Shown here: positions 23,744-36,115 of the stretch, one piece after another
How the letters are laid out: every line of letters begins with the position of its first letter
Numbering within the stretch: the first letter of the stretch is position 1
From: Zygnema cylindricum
Lineage: Eukaryota > Streptophyta > Zygnematophyceae > Zygnematales > Zygnemataceae
Assembly (NCBI GenBank): GCA_037447655.1
Contig: JBBHKE010001638.1
Location: 1 to 64,000 of the forward strand
Direction: 5' to 3'
DNA length: 64,000 nt
Notes under the pieces: generated by a model
Databases searched by the model: none
Told to the model about the DNA's origin: nothing
Seen by the model: only the letters and a program-made list of their open reading frames with translations
Program-made: the position numbers and the translations under genes

Positions 23744-25612
23744 TGTCAACTTGCTTTTTCAAAAACGAAAAAAATTCTGTGTCTTGTTTCTCCCAGACAG
23801 TACTTACGTCAGGTCCTTCCTTCAACTTGACAGGAAGGAAAACAGATAGCCAACGAATAGAACTTCGTGAAGGAAAGGTTAGGTCAGAAGTATGTTGAGC
23901 TTAAAGAAGTATCGGCTGTAAAGCTATACTTAGGGTTGAGGAGCAATGCCATATCCATGGCAACATCATATTGGCATGCTGGCTTCATACTATTATCATA
24001 CGATATTACAAAGAAAATCGTGCGGACATTCAGTGCGGACCTCACAATTAGTGCGGAATGACTTCGCAGCAGGTCCGCACTACACCGCCAATCGCTATTA
24101 GAGTAAACAACGCTAATTCGGTGCCCTTTTTTCAAAAATAAAAACCTGAAATACAATCCATAATTCTATTTTTTCCATTATTGTAGTTAGGGTTTTTTTT
24201 TCAATTAGCGTTAATAATGGAAGTACACTGCGATGGAAATAGTGTGGCGTACGGACAGGGTATCTTCGTACGAAACGGTACTTTTTGAATTACAAAGGCA
24301 TATAAAGACACTTAACATCTCGTCGACAAAACTCACGTTCTCATATGTTCGTCCGTCGACCGTGTGAACAGCGCGATGGCGTACGAATTGTCAGATTTTT
24401 TACGAATACACATATTACTGTAGACATTGAACGGGCGGGTATTTACTATTCAGGACAACCCAAATTACAGTTAGAGATTAATTAGTATATATATATTTTT
24501 TCAAAAACAAAAATTTCCCGATTAGTGTTAATAACACTATTTTTTTTTTTACGCTATTTATTCCTTTACTCTAATAGCGATTGACGGTGTACTGTACTAA
24601 ATGTCTGGATCTGAGCATCGAGCGTGGTTCACAATAATCCACGTCCCAGGGCCGACACCAACGCTAAATCTCTACGCTTTAATTCATAGTCATCTATGGT
24701 GAATCTCGCTCCACGTACACCCTACATTCCATGACAAATGGATCTCTGCTTACGTCATTTGTTCGTCACTTCAGACGCTCTTTACTGTACACTGAAGTGA
24801 CATGACATGACGTGACAGCTTCTTGTCGTGCCAAAAATTAGAAGTTCCGAAAGAATTTGCTCGTTCCTTTCCTACTTCTGTTCAGCTACTTTCTGTTAAC
24901 GTGCCCAGTAGCCAGAGAGTCATTCGTTTCTGCAGCTTTTGCTTCGAGTCTGGAGACATTCACTTGGCGAGTGCGTCGATGAACATGTCTCTTCAATACT
25001 TGAGGAGAACCTGGAGACGAGCTTGAATGGTGTTTGGAGTCTTAGCCAAGAGTTATAATTGTCGTCAGGAGTTATTAGAAAGCTGCTAAAAAATCCTTTT
25101 GCTTACACGTTTTACGGTATGAAAGGAACAAGTTTTATGATATCTTGGTAACTGTTCGCAAAATTTTGCGCAAACTGCAAATTTGAGTCTATTTTGTATC
25201 TTTGAGTCTGGTTCGTATTAAGATTAACATTTAAGGGTCAGTTAACTTCTGTGGCCATTCTGTTTCATTTGAGTATTTTATTCCGTAATAATCTTTGCTT
25301 TTTTGCTGAAACTTTCTGAAGTTTTCGATCAACTTTTTTCCATAAAGTGCAAAGCCCTTTCCATAGACATCGGACTCCCGTTTTTTATTTCTCCACTGGT
25401 TTCATCTCACTTTTGTTTTTTCTCATTTTTTTTAACATCGACGAATTTTGTTTTCATATTTCCTTATCTCTTTTTTTCTGAACCCTTCTACAACCCTTGC
25501 ACCCGGATCATTTTTTCCACCCCTTTCCACCTCTCCGTTTCTCCCTCTCTTTCCATACTTCCAATCCTTACATTGATCTTAGCTAGAAAATTCACATAGA
25601 AGTGTTAAAAGA
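23744..25612. other. Divergent intergenic region between bL36 and CBP3
   Basis: The two mitochondrial-type genes are transcribed away from each other across this 1.9 kb, which should contain both promoters. It holds one family B element (24081-24591). I see no other gene; the open frames near 24823-25026 and 25303-25599 lack splice or similarity support. Confidence 0.5.
24081..24591. mobile_element. TA-flanked TIR element, family B (about 510 bp)
   Basis: Ends CACCGCCAATCGCTATTAG and its near complement (CTAATAGCGATTGACGGTG), each bordered by TA. The interior has the family B block GCGTACGAATTGTCAGATTTT. The right flank continues as CTGTAC, a sequence seen beside several other copies. Confidence 0.75.
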
Positions 25613-28600
25613 ATGCAGAGATACCTTGCTCGTCATCTTCTCCGGTCGCTTGATCGTCCTTCTCGTTCTTTTGCGAGTTTAAGTTTCCGTCCAAGGGGCA
25701 CGAAGCTTAGGCCTTTGGGAACCCAATCAGATACAACCTTGCCCTTTCGAGAAAAACCTACTTCTCTTGGTTTCACTCTCAACTCAACCGCCGATTCCAG
25801 CATTCATGATGTGCAACCTCCGGGAATGTACGGATTTGTTTTGCGGATACTCGGTTATTACAGCAAGGAGGCAAAGCTGATAAGAGGGACAAGGACTCTC
25901 TATGGACAAATTGTCAACCGAGCCGATGATGAAAAATTCTTTCAAGGTGAAAAGAACTAAAATCGGGGGAAACTTGATTCTTTCTTTTAAGTTTGAGCAT
26001 TTGAACTCAATTTGTCCAATCGTGATGTGTCTAGAGATATTGGAGCCTGTTGGGCAGTTGGACTCATTCTCAATACTTAAGCTAGTTAAAGTCGATTTGT
26101 TTACTACACCGTAAATCGTTGTTACCATAAAAAAATAGTTAGTATCAAGACTGTTGAAGTTTTAATACTCCTATTTCCCGTCCGAATGACGTGGATGATT
26201 GTTAACCTCAAAAAGAATTAGCATTAAGAAAAACCAAAATTAGTATTATTAACAGTTTCTGAAATCCGGGACCAAATTAGAATTGTTAACGCTTATAGTG
26301 ATTCAGGCTGTAGTTATGTTAAGTCAACCGAGTCGAATCAAGTGGGTGTGATTTGGAAAAGCTGTTTGGGTTAAGTTTGTTTTTTTGCATCAATAGGTTT
26401 GTTTGGGAGTTCGAAGGAAGAAGCACACTTGTGCTTTTTCCTGTGAAGTCCGTTTAATTCATAACATTTTGTAAATCAGTTTGTAAAGATTTTTAGCCAA
26501 TATCCAAAACAGCTGAAAGAGAAAGTTATTGACTGAAGAATCACTATTTGCATCACGATTTCCAATGTTTCCTCTCATCTTTTGCAAACCATACATTTTT
26601 TGCCAAACTTTTGATGATTTGAAACCTGAATGCTGAAATTTGCCAATAATTTTATGGACGGTTATCGTAGCGGAATTTCCATGTGTGAAGTCAATTGGAA
26701 ACGCTATATATAGTTGTTTCATACTATATGCCTATTATACTAAAAAAACCCCATGTAATACGCTTTTAGTACAGGAAACAACATATAGTGTTCCCAACTG
26801 TTTTCTCAAATGTGAAACACGTATCCTAAGCTGTCCTATTCAAGCAGTTGGTGACCTTTGTTTTTTCAGTGGACATTACTGAATTGAAATATCTGGCGAG
26901 CCGCGATCTAATTCGAGGACACGTTTTTGTGTTACCACATTACTTAGGTGCCTTTTCAGTCGAGGCAGTTCCTGGCTTTTTCTATCTTGTCGTTTAGACA
27001 TCTATTTTTTATATTTGTATGAATTTGTGAATAGCTGTTTTTTCTGTTCTCATGGAGGTACCACCTCCAAGAGAAAGTGAAGCTGGCCATATGCGGACTC
27101 TAATTTCTTTCTCTCTCACCAAATATGACTTATTTAATCCCTCTTTCTCCCCACCAAATTCGACTCTTTTATTTCTCCCCTCCTCTCAAAATTAGATTTT
27201 ACACTCTCTCTCACTCCGACTCTCAGTCTATTTTGGACACGGATGGGTCAATGATTGAGCTTTTCATCAGTTACTAGAGGATGAGAATTTTACGTGAATT
27301 TGTGTCAGACTTATTAAGAGCTCCTCTCTTTCTCTCCACTTTTTTTCCTCTAATTCTTTCTCCCTTTTTGTTTTTTTCTAGTCCGAAACATTTGTTAGCT
27401 ACAATGTCAATGATGCCATTTCAATTTTGTTCGTCAATCTTTTGGCAGTAGTATTCAATTTACGAAATTTGCTGTATTGGAGTTAGTTTATGAAATAAAT
27501 TTCTTGTTGATGGTATTCGACTGTGTTGCCCCAACTTTATGATGTGGCGATAAGAATGGATATGCCCAACCACCTATAAGAGTTCATATCAATTATTATT
27601 TTTACCATTTCTAATTGTGATTTGCTGGTTCTGTTTCTGAGTAGAGCAACTTAGTCATTATTGAACTGCACTCTATGTTTGCCTAAATATCTGACCAGAT
27701 GGCTGATAATTCTTGAGAATTAATGAAATTTATAAACAGTCCCATTTCTGTAGCCTTGCTGGCTTTTCAAGACTTCCTGAACTTGTTGTTATTTGCTTGT
27801 TTGTTTTTTCAGCTCTAAAATTGGAGAAAAACTTTCGCTCAACCTATGCCATATTGGCTCTTCATGTTTGGTTATCACTTGTGCGTTTTCGCTCAGAAGC
27901 TGATGGGAGCGAGGCGGGCCAATTGCTCTACGATATGTTTTATCACGATGTCGAAAAGAGAGTGGTGGCGGCAGGAGTATGTTTCAAACTCACTGTTCCT
28001 AATGCATTTTATGGCAATGAACTCAATTCCAATGGGGTGAACTCAACTTAAATGGGAAATTTGCCGAAGGATAGGCAGTAGTGATGATTGTGGATGGAAA
28101 CCATTTTGCCGGTTGGAGGTTTGGAGTTTAGGAATATCTGGCTGGGTAAAAAAAAATCAGAAGGTCATTTCAAGGTTAGGATCCTGGAATATAAAATGGT
28201 CAGTCTGTTGAAATCAATTTCAATGGGACACAATTTCATGGGTTAAGAAAAGACTTTTTGTCAGTGGCAAATAATAACTAGTATCAGTTCACTTTTATTG
28301 AACCGAAATATCAACGTTGGAGTCGTTCGAGCTATCGTCGGCAAATTTAATGGTTTCTTAATATTATTGTTCACTATCAGTCACTATTATTTCATTCATG
28401 CTGATTTAAAGTGCTGACTTGTTGGTCCGTAAGGTTAAACACGAGCCCTGTCCAGCAAAATTCAGTGAGGGAATCTTGCTTAATTCACTGTTAGTTACTG
28501 TAGTTTATTGCATTCAGAGGTGTTTGAGCAATTTCCAGCTACTTAATAATGAATTTTCTTGTAAATTGTTACCAATTAGTCTCAAATCGTTATGTCGAAT

Positions 28601-30464
28601 CAAAGCTTTGGATTGCTGGTTTGAGAAGTCGTTGGATTAGTCTCCAGCAAAAGTTAACCAAGGGTCAAAGGTCTAAATGTAACTTCATGTTGCCGCCTGG
28701 CAGGTCAAAGTGCTGATCAGTAAGTGGATGAAGGAGTTGGAGAAGAACTTTTACGGCGCCGGATCCGCGTATGACAAAGCCTTATCTCCGGATGCTTCTC
28801 CCGATGACCTTCCTCGTGCTCTTTGGAGGTGCGTAGAAAATATCTTAAACTTACTTCTTAAGTGCGGAAAATGAGGACATATGATTCGTTTGTAATTCCA
28901 ACTGTACTCAGATAAATTTAGAGAAACTTTAGTAGCTGCAATTGAACTGCATTCTAGTTAGTGAAACTTGAGTTAAAAAGGTACATACGTCCTCTTTTTG
29001 CATTTTACAACTATGCTCTTGCCGTAAATGGAGAAAAAATGATTATTGCTAGCAAGTTGCCTTAGTATATACAGTAAATCAAATGACAGAAGCTGCGTAT
29101 TGTTATTTTTTCCTTTTCTTATGTTTTGTTGAAGTGTTGGTTATTCAGTAGCTTGATATGGAAGCACTGGCTGAGGGTAACTGAAGTAAGCTGAACTGAA
29201 CTGATCTAAACTAAATTAAATTGAATTAAGCTGAATTACACCGAATTACGCGAGATTAAATTGAATTAAACTTAGCTGAGCTGAATTGAATGGAATTGAA
29301 CGGTTACATCCCACTCATTTTAGTGTGGGGATGATGGCTTTATATCCTAAGTAGTGGGCTTCCGGACAATTTGTCAAAATATCAACGAAGGTGGCAGAAC
29401 AATAATGACATTGTTGCATAAACTTTTGTGAGAAGAGGTTTTTTTGTAAATGAAGAAGCCGGTTCACGAATGAATTTATAAAAAGTTGTCTTTTCGATTC
29501 TCTAATTCTTCGACAACCGTTGATCTTGAACTCGATTTCAGAAATGTTTTCGCGGAGGATGCGTCAGAAATGCCGGAGGGTGAAGCCAGTGAGGCTGTCC
29601 AGGTATCTCTTACTTTTCAAGTCCGGTTTTTCATTTTTTTTACACTGTTTTTTCCAGTCTTTCACTTCTATTTTTTGCTTTCTATTCCTGGTTTCCTATT
29701 TTTTATTTTTTACTTCCTGTTCCTTTTCTGTTTTTCTGTATTCCTCTTTCTGGTCTAAGAGCTAAACTTGTAGATCATATTGATCCGTTGGGCTGCTGAA
29801 AATATTCGGCAAATTGGCCGTTATTTTTTTTTTGGGGTTTGTTTTTTAAAAGCTGACCTTGCGAGGAAAATTCATGAATTCTTAATATTTGGGCATATTT
29901 CTGCAGTGTTTGTTGGGAAATAATAGAAGGTAGGGCTAATATTTTACAAATGAACGATTTAGTGGGAATGTGGCTCCTCTTTTTTTTTTGTTTCGAAAAT
30001 TGAAAAACGGTTGAGAGTTAAAAAAAAACTTCTTTTTTCGGGGGAGGGTTGGTCTTTTGCAGGTTTTGGCGATGTATGTGAGACGAGAGATCAAATCGTT
30101 GTCACTCACAGGTATGGGGCTCAGGTCTCGCAGCAAAACTAGAAAGCAACCATAGTTAGAGATAGAAGAAGATTTAGATGTGAGTTAGATTAGATGTGAG
30201 TTTTTTAGGATTTGTGCTGCTTTCGCTCTGCTTTCAAGGTTTATGGCAAGATTAGAATTCGGTACTGTTGTTCGTTGTCGAGTGGTTTCAATCCCTCCGT
30301 TTCAGTCTTTCAACGTCTAATCCTTAAAATCTTTTTATTACCAATTTTTTTTTCTTGGGAATCGTTGAGTTCGTTCGAACTACAGATGTGATATGTATGT
30401 AACTTGGTTTACAGGTGATGCCTCGTTGTCTTGTGAATGGAAACAGATTCCACATCCTTTATGA
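25613..30464 (+). CDS. CBP3: CBP3/UQCC1-type ubiquinol-cytochrome c chaperone
   Basis: Six plus-strand exons: 25613-25946, 27813-27976, 28704-28828, 29542-29602, 30063-30111 and 30415-30464; 783 nt, 260 residues, phases consistent. The domain starts with GFVLRILGYYSKEAKLIRG in exon 1. Exon 2 gives LEKNFRSTYAILALHVWLSL, then DMFYHDVEKRVVAAG; exon 3 gives VLISKWMKELEKNFYG; exons 4-5 give MPEGEASEAVQVLAMYVRRE. These are the conserved blocks of the Ubiq_cyt_C_chap family, which helps assemble mitochondrial complex III through cytochrome b synthesis. The N-terminal 55 residues are rich in Arg, Ser and Leu and lack acidic residues at first, as expected for a mitochondrial presequence. The last exon (ending QIPHPL) is short and less certain than the rest. 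Intron 1 is the longest and carries a MITE. Confidence 0.92.
26105..26312. mobile_element. TA-flanked MITE, probable family C, in CBP3 intron 1
   Basis: Left end TACACCGTAAATCGTTGTTA; right end with AGTGATTCAGGCTGTA. The interior has ACCAAATTAG and ATTAGTATTATTAACA words shared with other C copies, but it is strongly diverged. Confidence 0.5.
29158..29302. repeat. CTGAACTGAA / TTGAATTAAG tandem minisatellite
   Basis: A 10-12 bp unit (CTGAACTGAA, TAAACTAAAT, TTGAATTAAG) is repeated imperfectly in the third intron of the CBP3 gene. Confidence 0.75.
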
Positions 30465-31035
30465 GAGGAGAGATTCGGTTTTCTTCGGATTACGGAGACG
30501 ATTCTGAATAGACTCAACTTTTTATGTTCATCGTGACCTTCCCATGGTCACAACTTGACTTAGTCTTTGTTGATTATGTGTAAATTTTTCCTTATGAGGG
30601 TTAAAAATAAAAAGAGAGCTTAGTAAGAACCTTTTCATTTGTTTGCAGACACGGTTGTTCTTGCGATAAAATGAAATTGGGAGGTGTATATAGTGTGGTT
30701 TGTGTTGTCCTCGTGAAGTTCCTTGTCCTTGTTCCGTCTTAATTATAACTTTTTTGCTTAATGGTTTTTGAGCTGTTACTCTTTTTTATACTTCTTTTTT
30801 TCAACTGTGGTAAACTGTTGTCATCAACTCGAATTCGTCATCATTCTCTTGTGATGAGCTAAAACTGTGTCATGGGAATTTGCCGTGTTTCTGATCGATG
30901 TGTAATTGTCGGTAACTTTTGAGTGTGCAAATCGACCCGGAAAATCTCCAAAAATGTCACACTTTCATTTGCAGATGTCGAAAAGGTATGGCGATTGTTT
31001 GATGGTTTCGCTGTTATGACTTCCATATAAAATGC

Positions 31036-31256
31036 TACACCACTAATCGTTATTAGTGTTAAAGTTCTTTTCGCCACTTTAAATATCTTTTCTCCGCCCA
31101 CAATTGTTAGATTGTCAATCAGAGACTGCCAATAGGAAGTTGAAAATCTTGCCTTCTAATAGCAACCGTCAGATTAACAATTCGACAAGTGTGCACGAAG
31201 AAAATATGTTTTAAGTGGCGAAAAAAACTTTAAGACCATTAACGTTTAGCGGTGTA
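31036..31256. mobile_element. TA-flanked MITE, family A (221 bp)
   Basis: Long inverted arms of about 70 bp: the left arm has CACTAATCGTTATTAGTG then TCGCCACTTTAAATATCTTTT; the right arm has the complement (ATGTTTTAAGTGGCGAAAA). The centre has ACTGCCAATAGGAAGTTGA and CAACCGTCAGAT, shared with 52061, 58785 and 63341. Confidence 0.8.
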
Positions 31257-32659
31257 CTTTGCTCCACGGGAAAATGGTTTCCATTATGTATTTATGGAAT
31301 ATTACTTCCAATCATTGGTCCAGGTTGTTGTTTTGTCCTGTGTGAGATGCATCCCACAGTTTTTTTTTGAGGCGGGAACCTCTCAAGGGGAAAGAAGCAG
31401 CTCGGCAGGAGGCAGCAGGCTTGTCTCTAGGGATTGGGGATTGCGTTCATTTTCATTCTATTTTACGCAGATCATCATCTGTACAATATTCGACAATTGC
31501 TAAGTCCCGATTTTGCAATGTTTGTTTCACAATTTTTGCAAGTCTTGTTGTTTGTTATTAATAAATTGTCAGTGCTTAGTGAAAGAAATGCAGTTTTTTC
31601 TGTGTGGGGCCCACATGCCTTCCTGTTAATTTTGTCTTCTGCGTCCTTTCTCGAAGTCTTTCAGTTTTTACGCATGTCCTGTTTTTATTTGGCTGGGATA
31701 GTTTATGAGATTCCTACAATTAAAATCATATGCAAAATCATATGATTTCAAACCTTTGAAATGTTATGATAAATTATAAAATTGCCGCATTGTCAACATG
31801 GGACCAAAATGCCATATTGACAAAGATTTACAGCTTATTCCAAAAACTGGCGACTTTCTGGCGATCAAACCGGCAGATTATTGAATAATTCACAGATTAC
31901 CCTTTTACGACAATTCAATTTCGGAAATTTCATCATAAAAACATTTTCAACAAACGCCACAAAGCAAAAGTATCGAATCTTTCAGAAACAAGCCTACCTG
32001 ACAAGTTGACTTCAGCCTGAACCATAATGCACCTTTTTTCAAACAAATTTTAATTTATTTTCTAAAGTTATCCTTTTGTCCTCCATCAGTGCATTGTTTT
32101 TTGAATTTGAACCTCGGGGGCTGTTTTTTTATTCTTCATGCATGACATCGGTTGTCTGTTTAACTGTTGAGTGGGAGCAAGTGATGCCGATATTGCTGAC
32201 GTCAGGTGGTTTTTATAATGTCAATGTGTTGATTGGCCAGGGGGAGTCCATCGAATGATGGATGTCAGAACCTTCATTTGTCTTTTTGTGTGTCGGTGGT
32301 TTCTGTCCTCGTTTGTTTCTTTCGAACGTAAAAAGGTTTGGATGTTTGATGTTGTGAGTCAAGGATCTAATTTTTCATGCCTTTTTTTTTCAATCGTTAT
32401 TCAATGCTTTTCGATAAGAATGAATGTAGATTTACAATCGATTTCTGGAATTGGTGTTATACTCCAAGATCCGTAGAAATTATGTTTTGAAAAGACAAAA
32501 ACAGAAAAAAATCCATTTATCAACGGTATCCCGTGAATCCCTAATTGACTAGAATTAAGAAATGAAATGGTATGCCAATTCGGTACGGAACTGGGCATAA
32601 TGTAGGCAAGTAGAGAAGAAAAAACATGCGCGAAGAAAGAGGAAAGAGGAAAAGGAGAC

Positions 32660-32862
32660 TACACCTTTAATCGTTATTAGCGTATAGAAATTATTAGTGT
32701 AAAGAAAAAATTAGCATCATTCATTCTAATTTAGTTTCAGGAGACGTGGTAGATTAAGGTCCACGTCCTTAAATAGTGTAATTTATTCTATTTAAGGTAT
32801 CAATGTCAAAATTTTGGGGTGCCGATATAGCGTACATAAGGCTAATAACGATTCACGGTGTA
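32660..32862. mobile_element. TA-flanked MITE, family C (203 bp)
   Basis: Left end TACACCTTTAATCGTTATTAG, right end CTAATAACGATTCACGGTGTA. The interior GGAGACGTGGTAGATTAAGG then TCCTTAAATAGTGT matches other C copies. Only the three bases CAG separate its right-hand TA from the TA of the next element. Confidence 0.75.
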
Positions 32863-32865
32863 CAG

Positions 32866-34336
32866 TACACCGTCGATCGTATTTAGCGTTGTTGAACACT
32901 AATTCGGCGCCCCTAAAATTTGAGGGTTTTACCTAAAATAGGGTAAATGATACTAATTTTTCCTGTACGCTAATTACGAGAAGAACAATTAGTGTACACC
33001 ATTTTAATTTATGTATTTTCTACTAGTGTGGAGTACGGAAAGTGTCGGTGCGTATAAAAATGTGCTTTTTAATTATACAGGAGTTAATCCTAAATAGTAG
33101 TGTTGTGTATCGGTAAGGATTTGCCGATAACCGATATGGGCCTTTTTTCGGGTATCCGATCATCGATATATTGGTACGATATATCGACGTCGGTCTTATC
33201 GCCGATAAGTAGGCGATAATATCGGGTACTTATCGGCGATAATGCCGATAACGATAATTATCGGCGATAACTGTACGGACCGTACAGGTAAATGTACGGT
33301 CTGTACAATCAACTGTACGTCATATTCTCCGGACGTGTACAAGCATAGAAAGTACCGTAGCCGCCATGAAATCTGTACGATTTTGATACGGATCCAGTAA
33401 AAACGATTTACCTTTCACATCCGACGCCATGGATTTGTCCCTTAATTCCCTGAGATCCACTGGGGACCTGCCACGTGTCAATCTGCCGGCTTTTTTGGCA
33501 AAAGCTGCCAAAAGAGCCATTCCTTGATGCCGGCGCTCACACTGGCCCGTCCGTTCGTGTTTTCTCATTCCAAGTCGTCCATTCGATTCCGGCGGCGCGC
33601 AGAATGTTATTTTGCGTCCGTTGTACTTTTGTGTCCGCCGTCCTTTTCTAGTTCCATGTTCACCAGTTTTTTAGTAAATTTCCGTACGTCGCCGTAAAAT
33701 TTATGTTCAGTTAACCGGCCAACGTTTATGTGTCGCGTTCACCGTAATAAATTGCAGTTATACTGTAACGGAACAGATTTCTGTACGTGGCATGCCACGC
33801 TATATAAAGTAAATAAAATAATACAGTATGTTATAAAGTACATAATATATATTTTTTAAGTTATCGCCGATATGGAATTTGTTGGTCCCAGACCGATATA
33901 TAGGAACCTCTGACCGTTCGATAACCGATAACTATCGGTATCGGTGTTATCGCGATAAGTTTTTTACCGATACACAACGCTACTAAATAGGATACAGCCA
34001 CGATTCGGTGTACGAATTAAAAAAAATCGTACTCTTACCTGTTTTAGTGTACATTTATTTGTCGCGTATTGCCTACATCCTAAAAATCCAAAATTAGAGT
34101 TAGGAATTAATTAGAGTGAATGTATGCGACAGTGTACTAATTGTCAGAATTTGTACTTTTACCTATCTTTCTGTGAATATCCTCTCGACAAATCAGCTGT
34201 ACCCATATTGGCGTTCGTTGAAAAATTAGTGTATAACTTTTTTTTCGATGTTTTTCTAAGTCGAAATTAGTGTACATGACACTAAATTATTCTACACACT
34301 AATAATTTCTACACGCTAAATACGATCGACGGTGTA
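32866..34336. mobile_element. TA-flanked TIR element, family B-like, interrupted by a hAT-like insertion
   Basis: Ends CACCGTCGATCGTATTTAGC and exact complement GCTAAATACGATCGACGGTG, each with TA. The element would be about 580 bp without the insertion at 33098-33982 and its extra target copy. Interior words such as AAAATCGTACTCTTACCTG and TGTCAGAATTTGTAC are of family B type. Confidence 0.8.
33098..33982. mobile_element. hAT-like non-autonomous element, family D (885 bp), nested
   Basis: The terminal inverted repeat is TAGTGTTGTGTATCGGTAA at left and its complement with one mismatch at right. A perfect 8-bp target duplication CTAAATAG flanks it (33090-33097 and 33983-33990), which is the hAT hallmark. 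Sub-terminal regions are full of TATCGGC/GCCGATA words, likely transposase-binding repeats. The middle has a more GC-rich block (33300-33600) shared with the copy at 48951. No intact transposase frame is visible. Confidence 0.88.
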
Positions 34337-34344
34337 CTGTACAG

Positions 34345-34888
34345 TACACCGCGAATCGTTATTAGTGTCAAAGTTTAAATAGTGTTGAAGAAAATTTACC
34401 GTAATTGATGCTATTAAAGAATTTGAAATTTTTGAAAAGAAGGGTGTATTCTAATTTCGGCGTTTATGCTAATTTGGGAACAGCAAAAATGGAATATTCG
34501 CCGTACGATTATATACATTACTATATGTATCCGTACAAGATATTAGAAATCGTACGCCGTCGTGAATTAAAAATATCCGTACATGCCATACTAGTTTACG
34601 TGTCAAGCTAATCCTGTTTTTTTTAGCGCACGTTCCTATGCGTGCGCGTCTGATTTAATTCATTTTTTGCAAATTTTCACTTGAAATGGTACAGTTATGT
34701 ATGGTCTGACATCGACTGTACACCACACTATTTATGATTTATTATACTTTCAGTCTTTACTTTACTTTGTACGGTACCTTAATTAACATCAAGGAAAAAT
34801 TAAAATCATGTATCCTATTTGAAAAAAAAAATCAGAATTTTAAGAACCCAAATTAGTGACTTTGACACTAATAACGATTCGCGGTGTA
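34345..34888. mobile_element. TA-flanked TIR element, family B (544 bp)
   Basis: Ends CACCGCGAATCGTTATTAG and perfect complement, with TA on both sides. It is closely similar to the copy at 48407-48952 along most of its length (shared words TTCGGCGTTTATGCTAATTT, GGGAACAGCAAAAATGGAAT). Confidence 0.85.
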
Positions 34889-35178
34889 CTGTGCATAAAT
34901 AAAAGTCGAAAGAATGCGGGCGAATAGGGTTCCGGTTATTGAAGTTTGAACCGCAGAGACGCAAACCGGGAAAAGAGTTACGCGGTAACTCGCAGACAGA
35001 CAAACACGGAAACGCTGCAGAAACACTGTGAGAAGCGCGGAACATCGTACGATGGAATTATGAGCATCAGAAACTTTGGCTGGCAAGCGCGGCGGCAGTT
35101 TCGCGGTTGGCGTAAAATTCCCTCGAACAGCGGACGACGAATAGGAAGCTAGGATGTCCTTTCGGCTTTCAATGACGC

Positions 35179-35220
35179 TGTACTGTACAGTACAAATACA
35201 GTACTGTACAGTACAGTACT
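35179..35220. repeat. GTACTGTACAGTAC palindrome cluster
   Basis: Overlapping perfect palindromes built from TACTGTACAGTA fill about 40 bp. Similar but shorter clusters occur near 12634, 35820-35890, 47505 and 50850. The same motif lies at the junctions of several group-1 elements. Confidence 0.7.
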
Positions 35221-36115
35221 GCATCCCCCGTCCCTCCCTCCATCTTCGGCCAGATTCTGGCAGCTTCTCCAGCGACTCTTCGCCGCAAGTTGTGGTCGGA
35301 GCTGGACATTGGGCTTTTCCTATTGGCTACTTTTTGTCTTTATGAGTGTATGTAGGCACGCATCCCGAGAAATGTCCTCCGATTGGATACTACATATTCG
35401 TCTGGCTACGTTTTGTCCTTTCTAGAACTATAAAAATGTACTTTTTCGTCAACGTGTGGTGTGTTCTTTACTGGAGATTGTCCATTCGGACTTATAGCGC
35501 CATTTGTACGGTACACAGATCCTTTTTTGAAATGCCGCCCGAAAACAGTATCGCTCATCGCAATGCCTGTACCATGAGTGGCTCAGATCTACAATTTTAT
35601 ACACGTGGAAAACTAGGACCGCACAAAAATCAAGTCTCTGAAAATATGTACGTTTCCCAGATTTCCAGCCAAATCGGAACATTTGGGGAACAGAGACGTT
35701 CCACGTCGCTCATTCTGGCCACGTGAAATATTCCGGCCTATAGAAGCGTTTCAATCGACTTCAAATTCACAGAGATGTTGATATTCCTGATCGTGTGCAT
35801 TTGTAATTTTGTACAGCGATCAGTACTATACCGTACTCTATCTCAGAGTACATCTCTATCTGTACTGTACTGCTAAAGTATTGCAATGTACCTAGTCTGT
35901 ACTGTTCCGTGATTCAAACATTTGTATTGCTGCTGATTGCTGTCACCAATTACTCCTGCCACCATCAGCCAGCACAGCAATCAGCGGGCGGTTGCCCTCC
36001 ATCTGGAAAGTACATAGCTCCGTACATTGTATAACTTGCAAAAGCTGCAGGAAGTTACAATGCTGCAGTTGCCACAGCAATACTGCAGTTTGTAGCTAGG
36101 ACGCAGGGATCCACA

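Larger units (their letters stand above)
30465..36115. other. Gene-free interval dominated by transposons
   Basis: Between CBP3 and the PP2C gene I find no coding exon. It holds a family A MITE (31036), a back-to-back array of three group-1 elements (32660-34888), one nested hAT-like element (33098-33982), and GTAC palindromes (35179-35220 and 35820-35900). The last 1 kb should contain the PP2C promoter. Confidence 0.55.

Noticed and set aside
25303-25599. 98-codon hydrophobic, Phe-rich frame before CBP3
   Set aside because: T-rich sequence just upstream of the gene; it looks like a 5' leader, without coding features.
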